Assembly: GCF_041051975.1 (NCBI RefSeq)
Contig: NZ_CP163435.1
Span: forward strand, 8,349,001-8,413,000
From: Streptomyces sp. R21
Lineage (GTDB): Bacteria; Actinomycetota; Actinomycetes; Streptomycetales; Streptomycetaceae
DNA: 64,000 bases
Reading direction: 5' to 3'
Shown: positions 24,818 through 35,325 of the stretch, piece after piece
Layout: each line of letters opens with the position of its first letter
Position numbering within the stretch: the first letter of the stretch is position 1
The notes under the pieces: model-generated
What the model saw: the letters and a program-made list of their open reading frames with translations, nothing else
Told to the model about the DNA's origin: nothing
Databases searched by the model: none
Position numbers and translations under genes: made by a program

Positions 24818-26359
24818 GTGTCAGAACGGATATCGGCCCCACGTACGAGAGAGCGGGCGGGCGAGGATCCCGCCGCGCTCGACGACGACGCGACACTGCA
24901 TGCGATGGGATATCCGCGAAAGCTCACCCGCCGATTCCAGGCGTTCGACAATTTCGCGATCTCGTTCACCATCATCAATATTGTTTCGGGAATTTTCTCG
25001 TCCTTCGGATTCGGAATGAACGCGGGTGGCCCGCGCATTCTCGTGTTCGGCTGGATCGGCGTCTCCGTCATGGTGCTGTTCATCGGTGCCGCCATGGCCG
25101 AGGTGGCTTCCGCTTATCCGACCAGTGGCGCGCTCTATTTCTCCGCGGGAAAGCTCGCCAAACGGCACAAGGGCGCGTGGTCCTGGTACACGGGCTGGCT
25201 GAATTTCGTCGGGCAGGTGGGCGGTACGGCCGCCACGGGCTACGCCGCCGCCACCTTCATCCAGGCCTTCATCGCCCTGCAGTGGTCCTCGTACCGGCCG
25301 ACCGCTGAACAGACGGTCCTGATCACGGCGCTGATCATCGTGCTGCAGGGTCTGGCCAATACCTACACCGTGCAGCTGGTCGCGCTTCTCAACCGGATCT
25401 CGGTGTGGTGGCTGCTGATCGGGCTCGTAGTGATCGTGAGCACACTGATTGTGATGCCCGACGATCACCAGTCGGCCTCGTTCGTCACGCATTTCGCGAA
25501 CAACACCGGTTTCACGAACGGACTTTACGGAGGGATGCTCGGTCTGCTCGTCACCAGCTGGACCTTCACGGGCTTCGACGGCAGCTTCCACATGTCCGAG
25601 GAAACGGTGCAGGCCACGGTTAACGCGCCGAAGGGGATCACGCGGGCGATCGGCTATTCGGCGATCACCGGACTGATCCTCATGCTCGCCCTTGTGTACA
25701 GCATTCATGATTATGACCAGGTGGCCGGTTCCTCGGCGCCGCCCGTGCAGATTCTCATCGACGGCCTTGGCATGGGCATGGCTAAAGTGATCCTTTTGAT
25801 CGTGATCGGGGCCATGCTCTTCTGCGGTCTGGCCAACCTGACGAGCAACACCCGGCAGATCTTCGCCTTCTCGCGCGACGGCGCCATGCCGGGCTCGCAC
25901 TGGTGGCACTCGGTCTCGCCGCGCACCCGCACCCCCGTCAAGGCCGTCTGGCTGGCCGTCGGCTGCTCGCTGGCCCTGGTGGTGCCCGGCTGGTGGTCGC
26001 ACACCGCCTTCACCGCCATCGTCAGCGTCAACGTCGTCGGCCTCTTCCTCGCCTACGCCGTGCCGATCTTCCTGCGGCTGCGGCTCGGCGACGAGTTCCA
26101 GCCCGGCCCCTGGAACCTGGGCCGCTGGAGCAAGCCCGTCGGCTGGGTGGCCGTGCTCTGGATCCTCGCCAGCAGCGTGCTGTTCATGCTGCCCTCGGTC
26201 TCGCCGATCACCGCCGACACGTTCAACTACGCGCCGATCGCCCTCGCCGCGGTGCTGATCATCGCGACGGTCTGGTGGTTCGCCACGGCACGCCGCCGCT
26301 TCCAGGGGCCCGTCAGCTACGGCCGCCCCGACGAGGTCGCCGCGATGGACCTCATCTGA
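24818..26359 (+). CDS. APC-family amino-acid permease
   Basis: A 513-residue permease with about 12 membrane helices. The N-terminal LHAMGYPRKLTRRFQAFDNFAISFTIINI is typical of the amino-acid/choline (GabP/ACT-type) branch of the APC superfamily. Other family pieces are WTFTGFDGSFHMSEET (helix 6 substrate region) and the cytoplasmic TSNTRQIFAFSRDGAMPGS. Likely substrates are GABA, other amino acids or choline. GTG start after GAAAGG. The first 250 bp are slightly less GC-rich than the rest, not enough to argue transfer. A strong hairpin follows the stop. Confidence 0.88.
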   Translation: MSERISAPRTRERAGEDPAALDDDATLHAMGYPRKLTRRFQAFDNFAISFTIINIVSGIFSSFGFGMNAGGPRILVFGWIGVSVMVLFIGAAMAEVASAYPTSGALYFSAGKLAKRHKGAWSWYTGWLNFVGQVGGTAATGYAAATFIQAFIALQWSSYRPTAEQTVLITALIIVLQGLANTYTVQLVALLNRISVWWLLIGLVVIVSTLIVMPDDHQSASFVTHFANNTGFTNGLYGGMLGLLVTSWTFTGFDGSFHMSEETVQATVNAPKGITRAIGYSAITGLILMLALVYSIHDYDQVAGSSAPPVQILIDGLGMGMAKVILLIVIGAMLFCGLANLTSNTRQIFAFSRDGAMPGSHWWHSVSPRTRTPVKAVWLAVGCSLALVVPGWWSHTAFTAIVSVNVVGLFLAYAVPIFLRLRLGDEFQPGPWNLGRWSKPVGWVAVLWILASSVLFMLPSVSPITADTFNYAPIALAAVLIIATVWWFATARRRFQGPVSYGRPDEVAAMDLI

Positions 26360-26370
26360 CGCACCTCCGC

Positions 26371-26407
26371 CGGCCCCGGCCCACGGCACCGCCGTCGGCC
26401 GGGGCCG
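26371..26407 (+). terminator. Terminator after the APC permease
   Basis: CGGCCCCGGCC (26371-26381) pairs with GGCCGGGGCCG (26397-26407), and inside it ACGGC-ACC-GCCGT extends the stem past one mismatch. It begins 11 bp after the stop codon. Confidence 0.75.
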
Positions 26408-26559
26408 CTGCATCGCAGGTCATGCCAGTGGTCCCGACCAATATTGGTGGGTGCGACGCGGGTCGAAGTGCTGGCAGAAGTCGGTGTCCGGCGTCCATAG
26501 TTGGCGCACAGCCGTGTGCCTGAACCGCCGCTTCCGGACGAACGGGGGGTCACCCACCC

Positions 26560-27912
26560 ATGACCAGAGCCGCAGAGCCGTCCCGCAGAACCATCCTGGC
26601 CGCGGCCGTCGCCGCGGCGGCGACCGGAGCCGCGGGCCCCGCGTCCGCGGCCACCGGGACCCGTTCGACGCAAGGGCCCTCATCTCTCGTGGACAACCGG
26701 GCCTGGACCTCGTACACCGACTGGTGCAGCGGCACCGCACAGGGCACCCGGGCCGTCGCGGGCGCCCGCCCCGGCCTGGTGATCGCCGCCCCGGCCGGCA
26801 CCGCCGACTACACCGACCCGCACACGCAGAAGACCGCCACCTGGGAGTACGCGACCTGGACTTCCCCCCTCCACCGGCTCTCCGTGCCGTCCACCGAGGT
26901 CATCGCCTCCTGGAACGCGAAGACCCCGGCGGGCACCTGGCTCCAGGTCGAGCTGACGGGCACGTACTCCGACGGCACCGACACACCCTGGTACGTGATG
27001 GGCCGCTGGGCCGCCGGTGACCAGGACATCAAGCGGACCTCGGTGGACGGCCAGACGGACAAGAAGAGCACCGTCTGGACGGACACCTTCTCCATCGACG
27101 ACGCGGCATCGGGCCTGCGCCTGGCCGCGTACCGGCTGCGGCTGACGCTGTACCGCACCCCGGGCACCAAGGGGACACCCACCGTCTGGCGGCTCGGCGC
27201 GATGGGATCCGACATCCCGGACCGCTTCACCGTCCCCGCCTCCACCCCCGGGCTCGCCCGGGAGCTGGCGGTCCCGCGGTACTCGCAGGAGATCCACGCC
27301 GGCCAGTACCCGGAGTACGACAACGGCGGCGAGGCCTGGTGCAGCCCCACCTCATCGCAGATGATCATCGAGTACTGGGGACGGAAGCCCACGGCGGAGC
27401 AACTGGCCTGGGTCGACCCGCAGTTCGCCGACCCGCAGGTGTGCCAGGCGGCCCGGTTCACCTATGACTACCAGTACGGCGGCTGCGGCAACTGGCCGTT
27501 CAACGCCGCCTACGCGGCGACGTACAAGGACCTCCAGGGCGTGGTCACCCGGCTCGGCTCGCTCACCGATCTGGAGACGCTGATCGCCGCCGGAATCCCG
27601 GCCATAACGTCCCAGTCGTTCCTCAAGTCCGAGCTGACCGGGGCGGGTTACGGCACGTCCGGTCATCTGATGACGGTGATCGGCTTCACCGCGGACGGCG
27701 ACGTGATCGCCAATGACCCGTTCTCGGTCGACGACGGCGCGGTCCGCCGTGTCTACAAGCGGTCCGAGTGGGAGACCATCTGGCTGCGCACGAAGCGGTA
27801 CAACGCCTCGGGGAAGGTCGTCTCCGGCACCGGCGGCGTCTGCTACCTGTACTTCCCGGCGCGTCCGACGCCGGCGCAGCGGCGCGCGCTCGCCGCGGTC
27901 GGAGTGCGCTGA
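26560..27912 (+). CDS. Secreted C39-like cysteine peptidase
   Basis: A 450-residue exported protein. The N-terminus has a twin-arginine-like start (PSRRTILAAAVAAAATGAAG) and an Ala-rich core cleaved near residue 32. An N-terminal beta-rich half is followed by a papain-like C39_2 domain. Catalytic candidates are Cys in EAWCSPTSSQM, His in GTSGHLMTVIGF and Asp in VIANDPFS, in the right order. It probably cleaves extracellular peptides; bacteriocin-leader processing is unlikely since no transporter is fused. ATG start after CGGGGGGT. A perfect hairpin follows. Confidence 0.85.
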   Translation: MTRAAEPSRRTILAAAVAAAATGAAGPASAATGTRSTQGPSSLVDNRAWTSYTDWCSGTAQGTRAVAGARPGLVIAAPAGTADYTDPHTQKTATWEYATWTSPLHRLSVPSTEVIASWNAKTPAGTWLQVELTGTYSDGTDTPWYVMGRWAAGDQDIKRTSVDGQTDKKSTVWTDTFSIDDAASGLRLAAYRLRLTLYRTPGTKGTPTVWRLGAMGSDIPDRFTVPASTPGLARELAVPRYSQEIHAGQYPEYDNGGEAWCSPTSSQMIIEYWGRKPTAEQLAWVDPQFADPQVCQAARFTYDYQYGGCGNWPFNAAYAATYKDLQGVVTRLGSLTDLETLIAAGIPAITSQSFLKSELTGAGYGTSGHLMTVIGFTADGDVIANDPFSVDDGAVRRVYKRSEWETIWLRTKRYNASGKVVSGTGGVCYLYFPARPTPAQRRALAAVGVR

Positions 27913-27917
27913 GGCAG

Positions 27918-27945
27918 CCGTTCGTGCCGGGCGCGGCACGAACGG
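27918..27945 (+). terminator. Terminator after the C39 peptidase
   Basis: CCGTTCGTGCCG-GGCG-CGGCACGAACGG, a perfect 12-bp stem with a tetraloop starting 5 bp beyond the stop codon. Confidence 0.8.
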
Positions 27946-28041
27946 GTGAACGGGGCGCCGTAGCCCTGGACAGGACGGGTGGGTGCGAGACCATCGACCT
28001 CCCTCGCGCAGCGCCCCGTGCGCGGGGGAGAGAGCCGGCTC

Positions 28042-28143
28042 ATGACCACCTCGCGCATCGTCACCGCCCTCCCCGCCCTGGTCATGCTCGCCGCCGGGGC
28101 TGTGCTGCTGCTCTGGTGGATCCGCCATCGCGGCGACGAGTAG
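28042..28143 (+). CDS. Small single-pass membrane peptide (33 aa)
   Basis: A short frame with GGGGGAGAG about ten bases upstream of its ATG encodes 33 residues: a short polar start, one hydrophobic helix of about 20 residues (ALPALVMLAAGAVLLLWWI) and a charged end RHRGDE. This layout is typical of small streptomycete membrane peptides. It lies between a terminator and the convergent M1 peptidase. Function unknown; translation is plausible, not proven. Confidence 0.5.
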   Translation: MTTSRIVTALPALVMLAAGAVLLLWWIRHRGDE

Positions 28144-28157
28144 CGCCCGCCGGGCGC
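28143..28157. terminator. Short GC hairpin between convergent genes
   Basis: GCGCCC-GCC-GGGCGC begins in the stop codon of the 33-aa peptide frame and lies 20 bp from the M1 peptidase stop. It could end both transcripts. Confidence 0.4.
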
Positions 28158-28176
28158 CACCCGCCGCCGCGCGGGC

Positions 28177-29658
28177 TCAGCTCTGGACCGGGTTGACGAC
28201 CCAGTCCGGGTGGTTCGGCATCGGCGGGGTCTTCGACCCGTACAGCCACGGGTGCAGGAAGCCCTCCAGGTCCTCACCGGAGACCTTCGACGCCAGGTCG
28301 ATGTAGTCCTGCGTACTGGCCGTCTTCCCCTGGTACTTGGCGAACCAGGCGCGCTCGATCTTCCCGAACGTCTCCTGTCCGACCTTCTCGCGCAGCGCGT
28401 ACAGGACCAGCGTCGAGCCGTCGTACCGCATCCGCTTGAAGAGGTTCGGCTCGGTCGGCTCGGCCGGGGCGCCGTAGTCGTGGCGCCACTGGTCGTGGCT
28501 GGCGTACGCCGTCTTCATCGTGCCCTCGAAGTTCACGCCGCCGTGTGCCTCCGAGTACAGCCGCTCGTAGAAGCGCGCGTGGCCCTCGCTCAGCCAGAGG
28601 TCCGACCAGGTCTTGATCCCGACGCTGTCGCCGAGCCACTGGTGGGTGAGCTCGTGCACCAGGTTCCGTTCGGCGCTGACCTGGTCGCCGAGCAGGTCGG
28701 CCTTCGGGATCAGCGAGATCGTGTTCGTCTCCAGGGCCACGCCCAGGTCGGTGTCGCCGACGAGAAGGCCGTAGCGGTTGAAGGGGTAGGGGCCGAGCCG
28801 CTCCTCCAGCCAGGCGATGTGGTCGGCGGTGAGCTTGCGGTACTGCTCCGTCGGCGCCACCAGGTCGTCCGGGACCACATCGCGGATCGGCAGCCCGTGC
28901 GGGCCCGTGCTGTCCACGAAGGTGAACTTGCCGATCGCCAGCTGCGCGAGCTGGGCCGCCACCGGCTGCTCCGAGTCGTACGTCCACTTCACGCGCCCGT
29001 CGGCCTGCTCGGTGCGGTCGGTCAGCTTGCCGTTGGCGACCGCCTTCAGCCCGGCCGGGGTGGTGATGTGGAAGGTGATCGGCGCCCGCTGGCTGGGGTG
29101 GTCGTCGGCCGGGAAGATCATCTTGGCGCCGTTGGGCTGCGGGTACAGCACCGTGCCGTCGGGCGTGGGAATCCAGCCGTAGTCCTCGATCGCGTCGTCG
29201 CGGTGGCGTATCTGGGTCGGATCGGCGGTGTAGGTGACCTTGACCGTGAAGGACTTTCCGCTGGCGAGGGGCGCCTTCGGCGTCACGACGAGCTCGTCGC
29301 CGTCGCGTTCGGCGGTGGCTTTCTGTCCGTTCACGGTGACCGTGTGCAGGGTGTTGCCGGCGAAGTCGAGGTTGAAGCGGGACAAGGCCTGGGTGGCGGT
29401 CGCCTTGATCGTCGCGGACGCCTCGAACGGGGTCTTCGGCGCCTGCCAGTCGAAATCGAGGGTGTAGCGGGCCACCTTGTAGCCGCCGTTGCCGTCGAGC
29501 GGGAAGATCGGATCGCCGAGGCCCGCCGCGCCGGGGGAAGGGGCGGCGGCGGACGAAGTAGCGGCTTGCGAGACCGGACCCGTGAAGGCTGCCGCAACGG
29601 TGATGGCCGCCGCGAGTGCGAGGCGGGCTCTGCGGTGAGGCGTCCGGAACGTGCTCAT
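28177..29658 (-). CDS. Secreted M1-family zinc metallopeptidase
   Basis: A 493-residue exported peptidase with a signal peptide (Arg-rich start, ALAAAITVAAAFTGPVSQA, cleavage near residue 32). The M1 catalytic zinc site HELTH (335-339) with the third ligand Glu358 in SEGHARF is exact. The usual GxMEN substrate motif is altered to VALETNT, as in other actinobacterial short M1 enzymes. It lacks the C-terminal ERAP-like domain of full-length aminopeptidase N. It probably trims extracellular peptides. Stands alone on the minus strand. Confidence 0.9.
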   Translation of the reverse strand: MSTFRTPHRRARLALAAAITVAAAFTGPVSQAATSSAAAPSPGAAGLGDPIFPLDGNGGYKVARYTLDFDWQAPKTPFEASATIKATATQALSRFNLDFAGNTLHTVTVNGQKATAERDGDELVVTPKAPLASGKSFTVKVTYTADPTQIRHRDDAIEDYGWIPTPDGTVLYPQPNGAKMIFPADDHPSQRAPITFHITTPAGLKAVANGKLTDRTEQADGRVKWTYDSEQPVAAQLAQLAIGKFTFVDSTGPHGLPIRDVVPDDLVAPTEQYRKLTADHIAWLEERLGPYPFNRYGLLVGDTDLGVALETNTISLIPKADLLGDQVSAERNLVHELTHQWLGDSVGIKTWSDLWLSEGHARFYERLYSEAHGGVNFEGTMKTAYASHDQWRHDYGAPAEPTEPNLFKRMRYDGSTLVLYALREKVGQETFGKIERAWFAKYQGKTASTQDYIDLASKVSGEDLEGFLHPWLYGSKTPPMPNHPDWVVNPVQS

Positions 29659-29878
29659 CGAGGACCTTTCGTTGGCTGACCACTGTCATGTGAGGAGACG
29701 CACAGCCGACGCACGCAGTTGTGGTTCCGCGCACCATTCGAAGCTCGTCGAAACGTGCGGCGTGACCAAGGTCTCTACCGTTATGACCGGTTCCGGTGGC
29801 AAGGTGGTCGGGTCGGAGGGGAGCCGGCGGCGGGGGGTGTCCAGCGCACCACTACGCCAGCTACGTCAGCGAGATGCC

Positions 29879-30025
29879 ATGACCGCGACCTCCGCCACCG
29901 CCACTCGTCTCCGGGCCCGCACCGGCGGCCCCAAGGCCGACGGGCCGAAGATCCTTGAGCATGTCCTCGGCTGGACCTTCGTCGTGGTCCTCGCGATGCT
30001 CGTCACCCAGCTGGGCCTGCTGTGA
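29879..30025 (+). CDS. SCO1431-family small membrane protein
   Basis: 48 residues: a Thr/Ala/Arg-rich cytosolic start, KADGPKILEHVLG, then a single helix WTFVVVLAMLVTQLGLL at the C-terminus. This matches the small streptomycete family I remember as the SCO1431 family membrane protein, and its place near a chitinase and acyl-CoA dehydrogenase agrees. The ATG was chosen as the family start; the longer upstream frame is not supported. The preceding 220-bp gap to the M1 gene holds its promoter and nothing else I can support. Function unknown. Confidence 0.7.
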   Translation: MTATSATATRLRARTGGPKADGPKILEHVLGWTFVVVLAMLVTQLGLL

Positions 30026-30189
30026 GCTGAGCCGTTCCGGCCCGCGCCCCCCGAACCGTGCGCCCGCCTCTGGTTGATCACCAACTGCCCTGACCCTCGG
30101 CCGAGTTGTCGATCATTTGTCGAACGGGCTGGTGATCCGGTCTGCCATACTGCGGTTGTCCCGTCGGCAGTTGGAGACCAGGGCCGAAA

Positions 30190-30849
30190 TTGAATCAAAG
30201 TCAACAGCGCGGCGTCGACCGCCCCCGGGCGCGCGGCACCGATCGTTCACTGGCGCGCCGCGCCGAACTCATCGCCATCGGACGGAAGTTGTTCGCCGAC
30301 ACGTCCTACGACGCGCTGTCGATGGACGACATCGCCAAGCAGGCGCATGTCGCCAAGGGGCTGATCTACTACTACTTCCAGTCCAAGCGCGGCTACTACC
30401 TGGCCATCGTCGAGGACTCGGTGGCCGACCTGGTCTCCCGCGCGGCGAGCGGCCTCGAACTGCCTCCCGAGGAGCGGGTGCACCGCACCATCGACGGCTA
30501 CCTCCGCTACGCCGAGTTCAACCAGGCCGCGTACCGCACGATCATCAGCGGCGGCGTCGGCTTCGACGCCGAGGTGCACGCCATACGCGACGCGGTGCGC
30601 GCGGCCATCGTGGAGACCATCGCCGAAGGGGCGTACGGCAGGCGCAAGATCGCTCCGCTGCCGCGCATGGCACTGCTCGGCTGGCTGTGCAGCGTCGAGG
30701 GGGCCACCCTGGAGTGGATCGGCCAGCCGACGCTGCCCCGCGCCACCATGCGCGACCTGCTGGTGAAGATGCTGGGCGGCGCGCTGCGAGCCGTCGAGGA
30801 GATCGACCCCGGCTACCCGGCTCCGCCGGCGGCCCGCCGGGACGCATGA
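30190..30849 (+). CDS. TetR/AcrR family transcriptional regulator
   Basis: A 219-residue regulator: basic start, then the TetR helix-turn-helix at about residues 24-70 (IGRKLFADTSYDALSMDDIA, then HVAKGLIYYYFQSKRGYY) and a helical ligand domain. The IYYYF recognition helix is standard. The only start giving the usual N-terminus is TTG at 30190 with weak AGGG upstream, so the exact start is uncertain. The target may be itself or neighbours: GATCACCA (about 30075) and TGGTGATC (about 30130) form spaced inverse copies in its upstream region. Confidence 0.85.
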   Translation: MNQSQQRGVDRPRARGTDRSLARRAELIAIGRKLFADTSYDALSMDDIAKQAHVAKGLIYYYFQSKRGYYLAIVEDSVADLVSRAASGLELPPEERVHRTIDGYLRYAEFNQAAYRTIISGGVGFDAEVHAIRDAVRAAIVETIAEGAYGRRKIAPLPRMALLGWLCSVEGATLEWIGQPTLPRATMRDLLVKMLGGALRAVEEIDPGYPAPPAARRDA

Positions 30850-30853
30850 GCGA

Positions 30854-30881
30854 GGGGCGGAGGTCGCCGGACCTCCGCCCC
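30854..30881. terminator. Bidirectional terminator between TetR and chitinase genes
   Basis: GGGGCGGAGGTC-GCCG-GACCTCCGCCCC, a perfect 12-bp stem with a tetraloop in the 51-bp gap between the two convergent genes. Confidence 0.85.
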
Positions 30882-30900
30882 AAGTGCCTTACCGCTGCGA

Positions 30901-32169
<1,269 letters not shown>

Positions 32170-32261
32170 GTCTCCTCGTGGGGGAGGGGAGCGTGGGGGA
32201 GGTGGTGCCGGGACCTGCCGAGGTGATTGGCATGAACGCGACTGCAGGCCGCGTTGCAGGA

Positions 32262-32302
32262 ACAGTAGGAGGACTAGACCAGTGCGTCAATGGTTCGGAC
32301 CA
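32262..32302 (-). promoter_or_regulatory. Chitinase promoter with 12-bp direct repeats
   Basis: Minus strand: -35 TTGACG (32290-32285), 17-bp spacer, -10 TACTGT (32267-32262). Direct repeats TGGTCCGAACCA (32302-32291) and TGGTCTAGTCCT (32281-32270) flank and overlap it. This is the conserved chitin-induced, glucose-repressed promoter form of Streptomyces chitinase genes, with similarity to DasR sites. The transcript would begin near 32255, about 85 bp ahead of the start codon. Confidence 0.85.
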
Positions 32303-32501
32303 ATTTCCCTTTCTTTTAGTAAGCGGTCGTTAACTGGTGACTCGATGCCGCCGATCGGGCATACTCACAGCGCCACAGCCACTGGTCAGCCCGTTCTCCA
32401 CCCCTGGACGGCACCATCGGCTGGGCCGTGAAAGACCGGCGGAACCGCCCCACCCAAGGCGCGTGTCCGTCGCTGTGCCCGACAGGGAGGAGAGCGTCGC
32501 C

Positions 32502-33674
32502 ATGCCCGACCGCGCCCCGCAGCCGGTGGACCGTCAACTGCCCACGGACGAGGCCCGGGATCTGATCTCGCTCGTGCGTGACATCGCGCAGCGTGAGATC
32601 GCCCCGAAGGCGGCCGAGGAGGAGGACGCCGGGCACTTCCCGCGCGAGGTCTTCGGACTGCTGTCGGAATCCGGACTGCTCGGACTTCCCTACGACTCCG
32701 AGTACGGCGGCGGTGACCAGCCCTACGAGGTCTACCTCCAGGTCCTGGAGGAGCTCGCCGCGGCCCGCCTCACGGTCGGCCTCGGCGTCAGCGTGCACAC
32801 CCTCGCCTGCCACGCGCTCGCGAACTACGGCACCAAGGAGCAGCAGGTCGAGCACCTGCCCGCGATGCTCGGCGGCGGCCTTCTCGGCGCGTACTGCCTC
32901 TCCGAGCCCTCGTCCGGATCGGACGCCGCGTCCCTGCGCACGAAGGCCGTCCGGGAGGACGAGGACTGGGCGATCACCGGCACCAAGGCCTGGATCACGC
33001 ACGGAGGCATCGCCGACTTCTACACGGTCATGGCGCGCACCGGAGGCGAGGGTGCCCGCGGCATCACGGCCTTCCTGGTGCCCGGCGACGCCGAAGGGCT
33101 GCATGCCGCGCTGCCCGAGAAGAAGATGGGCATGAAGGGCTCGCCGACCGCACAGGTCCACTTCGACGGGGTCCGGGTCGGCGACGACCGCCGTCTCGGC
33201 GAGGAGGGCCAGGGCTTCGCGATCGCTCTGTCCGCGCTCGACTCCGGACGCCTCGGCATCGCGGCCTGCGCCATCGGTGTCGCCCAGGCGGCCCTGGACG
33301 AAGCGGTCGCATACGCCACGGGGCGCCAGCAGTTCGGGCGGCCGATCTCGGACTTCCAGGGGCTGCGCTTCATGCTCGCCGACATGGCGACGCAGATCGA
33401 GGCGGGCCGGGCGCTCTACCTGGCCGCGGCCCGGCTGCGCGACGCGGGCCGGCCGTTCTCCAAGCAGGCGGCCATGGCCAAGCTGCTGTGCACCGACACC
33501 GCGATGAAGGTCACCACGGACGCCGTCCAGGTGCTCGGCGGGTACGGCTACACCGCGGACTTCCCGGCCGAGCGGTACATGCGCGAGGCCAAGGTCCTGC
33601 AGATCGTCGAGGGCACCAACCAGATTCAGCGCATGGTCATCGCCCGTCACCTCGCGGGTCCCGACTCGCGCTGA
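32502..33674 (+). CDS. Acyl-CoA dehydrogenase
   Basis: A 390-residue FAD enzyme of fatty/branched acyl-CoA beta-oxidation. N-terminal helical domain, then the FAD/substrate motif CLSEPSSGSDAASL, TGTKAWITHGG, and the C-terminal signature QVLGGYGYTADFPAERYMREAKVLQIVEGTNQIQ; the Glu in IVEGTNQ is the expected catalytic base. Acyl specificity is not readable. The ATG at 32502 has GGAGGAGA upstream, better than any of the upstream in-frame starts. The 3' end overlaps an antisense small gene by 38 bp. Confidence 0.92.
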   Translation: MPDRAPQPVDRQLPTDEARDLISLVRDIAQREIAPKAAEEEDAGHFPREVFGLLSESGLLGLPYDSEYGGGDQPYEVYLQVLEELAAARLTVGLGVSVHTLACHALANYGTKEQQVEHLPAMLGGGLLGAYCLSEPSSGSDAASLRTKAVREDEDWAITGTKAWITHGGIADFYTVMARTGGEGARGITAFLVPGDAEGLHAALPEKKMGMKGSPTAQVHFDGVRVGDDRRLGEEGQGFAIALSALDSGRLGIAACAIGVAQAALDEAVAYATGRQQFGRPISDFQGLRFMLADMATQIEAGRALYLAAARLRDAGRPFSKQAAMAKLLCTDTAMKVTTDAVQVLGGYGYTADFPAERYMREAKVLQIVEGTNQIQRMVIARHLAGPDSR

Positions 33675-33900
33675 ACTGTCCGTACCCGTACATCGCCGAC
33701 GGTGCCGCCAGCCGGACCCACTCCGGGTCGTGGCGCCCCGGCAGGGTACGGCCGCGGTCGGCCCACGTCCTGATCAGGGCGCGGTAGATGGGCGGGTCCT
33801 GGGGCGGCGCGGGCGCCTGCGGAACCGATTCTGCCCCTACGGGAACCGCAGGAACGAGGATGCGACGCCGACGGCCTGTGGCGGGATATGTGGCGGTCAT
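33637..33900 (-). CDS. Conserved small hypothetical protein
   Basis: 87 residues with a distinctive IYRALIRTWADRGRTLPGRHDPEWVRLAA core. The pattern Y-x2-L-x3-W-x3-GR-x-x-PG-x2-D-x-W-x2-L recurs in small streptomycete proteins as I recall them. No signal peptide or membrane segment. The Shine-Dalgarno sequence is poor, so the start is tentative. The 281-bp stretch from here to 34181 has no further gene I can support, only GC-rich partial hairpins. Confidence 0.5.
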   Translation of the reverse strand: MTATYPATGRRRRILVPAVPVGAESVPQAPAPPQDPPIYRALIRTWADRGRTLPGRHDPEWVRLAAPSAMYGYGQFSASRDPRGDGR

Positions 33901-34181
33901 ACCAGGGCAACGCACGGCAGCCGACCGAGTCACCGGCACGCCGATTCGGGCGTGAGTTCGCGGGCAGCCCGGACGGGGGCGTCGCGGTTGGGGCGCTGGG
34001 CGCCTGCCGTCGAGTTCCGGACGGCCGGCAGGGCGGGTGCCGGGGCGCCGAGCCCCCGGTGCCCCGATCCCGCGGACGGACTCTGGCCCCCGCATGGCAT
34101 CTGACGTACCGTCAACTCCGCCGCCGGGGCGCCGCACCCCTCCGGTCGACGTCAACTGCCGTGTGCCCAGGGAGGCCTGCC

Positions 34182-35294
34182 GTGACCGACGACCGTCCCG
34201 TCGCCCTCGACGAATACCCCGTGCACCAGGTGCCGCTGTCCATGAAGCACGTAGCCACCGGTGACCGCAACGCCTACGACCGGTGCATCTTCCACGTCCT
34301 CGACCACGAGGGGCGCGCCCTGCTGATCCTCGGGCTCGGGGTGTACCCGAACCTCGGCGTCATCGACGCGTACGCCACGCTGCGGCTCGGGGACAGCCTG
34401 CACGCGCTGCGCGCCTCGGACGCCCTCGGCGACGACCGGATGAACCTCGCCGTCGGACCGCTGCGCATCACGGTGGAGGAGCCGCTGCGCCGCCTGCGCC
34501 TGACGGGCGAGGGCGACTCCCTGTCGTACGACATCACCTGGACCGCCGGATTCCCGGCGCTCTGGGAACCGCACCACGTCCAGCGCCGCGGCGGCCGACT
34601 CACCCTGGAGGGGCGGCGCTTCGTGCAGGCGGGCGGTGTCGAGGGAGTCATCCGCGTCGGCGGCGAGGAGATACCCGTCCGCGCCGGCGAATGGACCGGC
34701 ACCCGCGACCGCAGCTGGGGCGTGCGCCCCGTCCCCGGGGAGGAGGGCGGCCGGCCGGCGGACGAGAATCCGACCGAGGGGTTCCACTGGATCTGGTGCC
34801 CGGTCCGCTTCGACGACCGCTTCCTGATGGTCATCACCCAGGAGGACGCCGACGGCTACCGCACCCTGAACGACGCCACGCTCGTCCGTGACGGCGCGAG
34901 CGACCTCCAACTCGGCTGGCCCCAGGCCGACATCGGTTACCGCTCCGGCACTCGCCACCCCGAGCGGGCCGTCATCCACCTCACCGACCCGCGCGACCGC
35001 AAGCCGCTGGAGCTGGGCGTGGAGGTGCTGACCTCGTCACCGCTCGCGGTCGGAGCGGGCTACCCGCCCGCCGATGACTGGCAGCACGGCACCTGGCGCG
35101 GCCACGGCTGGACCGACGAGCGGGTGTACGACCTCGCCGACCCCTCCGCCCACCCCCTCGCCGCGTACGGCGTGATCGACCACGCGGCCCGGTTCACGCT
35201 CGACGGGCAGGTCGGGTACGGGATCTTCGAGCACGGTTCGTTCGGCCGCCACGATCCGAGCGGCTTCACCGGATTCGACTCGGTGGCCCCCTGA
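34182..35294 (+). CDS. Conserved hypothetical, beta-rich (CrtC/lipocalin-like)
   Basis: A 370-residue soluble protein predicted largely beta-stranded, with alternating short hydrophobic strands and Trp/Gly turns (RAGEWTGTRDRSWGVRP, FHWIWCPVRFDDRFLMV, QHGTWRGHGWTDERVYDL). The GxRDRSWGVRP and WxWxPxxF patterns resemble CrtC/hydroxyneurosporene-synthase-like and DUF7064/7065-type proteins, a guess from memory. GTG start with GGGAGG seven bases upstream. It is followed after 31 bp by the phosphotransferase gene, a pairing that suggests a lipid or acyl-CoA-linked substrate. Confidence 0.7.
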   Translation: MTDDRPVALDEYPVHQVPLSMKHVATGDRNAYDRCIFHVLDHEGRALLILGLGVYPNLGVIDAYATLRLGDSLHALRASDALGDDRMNLAVGPLRITVEEPLRRLRLTGEGDSLSYDITWTAGFPALWEPHHVQRRGGRLTLEGRRFVQAGGVEGVIRVGGEEIPVRAGEWTGTRDRSWGVRPVPGEEGGRPADENPTEGFHWIWCPVRFDDRFLMVITQEDADGYRTLNDATLVRDGASDLQLGWPQADIGYRSGTRHPERAVIHLTDPRDRKPLELGVEVLTSSPLAVGAGYPPADDWQHGTWRGHGWTDERVYDLADPSAHPLAAYGVIDHAARFTLDGQVGYGIFEHGSFGRHDPSGFTGFDSVAP

Positions 35295-35325
35295 CATCCA
35301 TGAAGTCCCCGAAGGGAGTGGCGAG

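Noticed and set aside
24818..25070. Lower-GC start of the APC permease as a sign of horizontal transfer
   Set aside because: The dip is short and confined to hydrophobic helices rich in Ile/Phe codons; codon use afterwards matches neighbours.
28177..29658. Inactive M1 peptidase, because GxMEN is changed to VALETNT
   Set aside because: The zinc ligands HELTH and Glu358 are exact, and this substitution occurs in other actinobacterial short M1 enzymes as I recall; activity is the better default.
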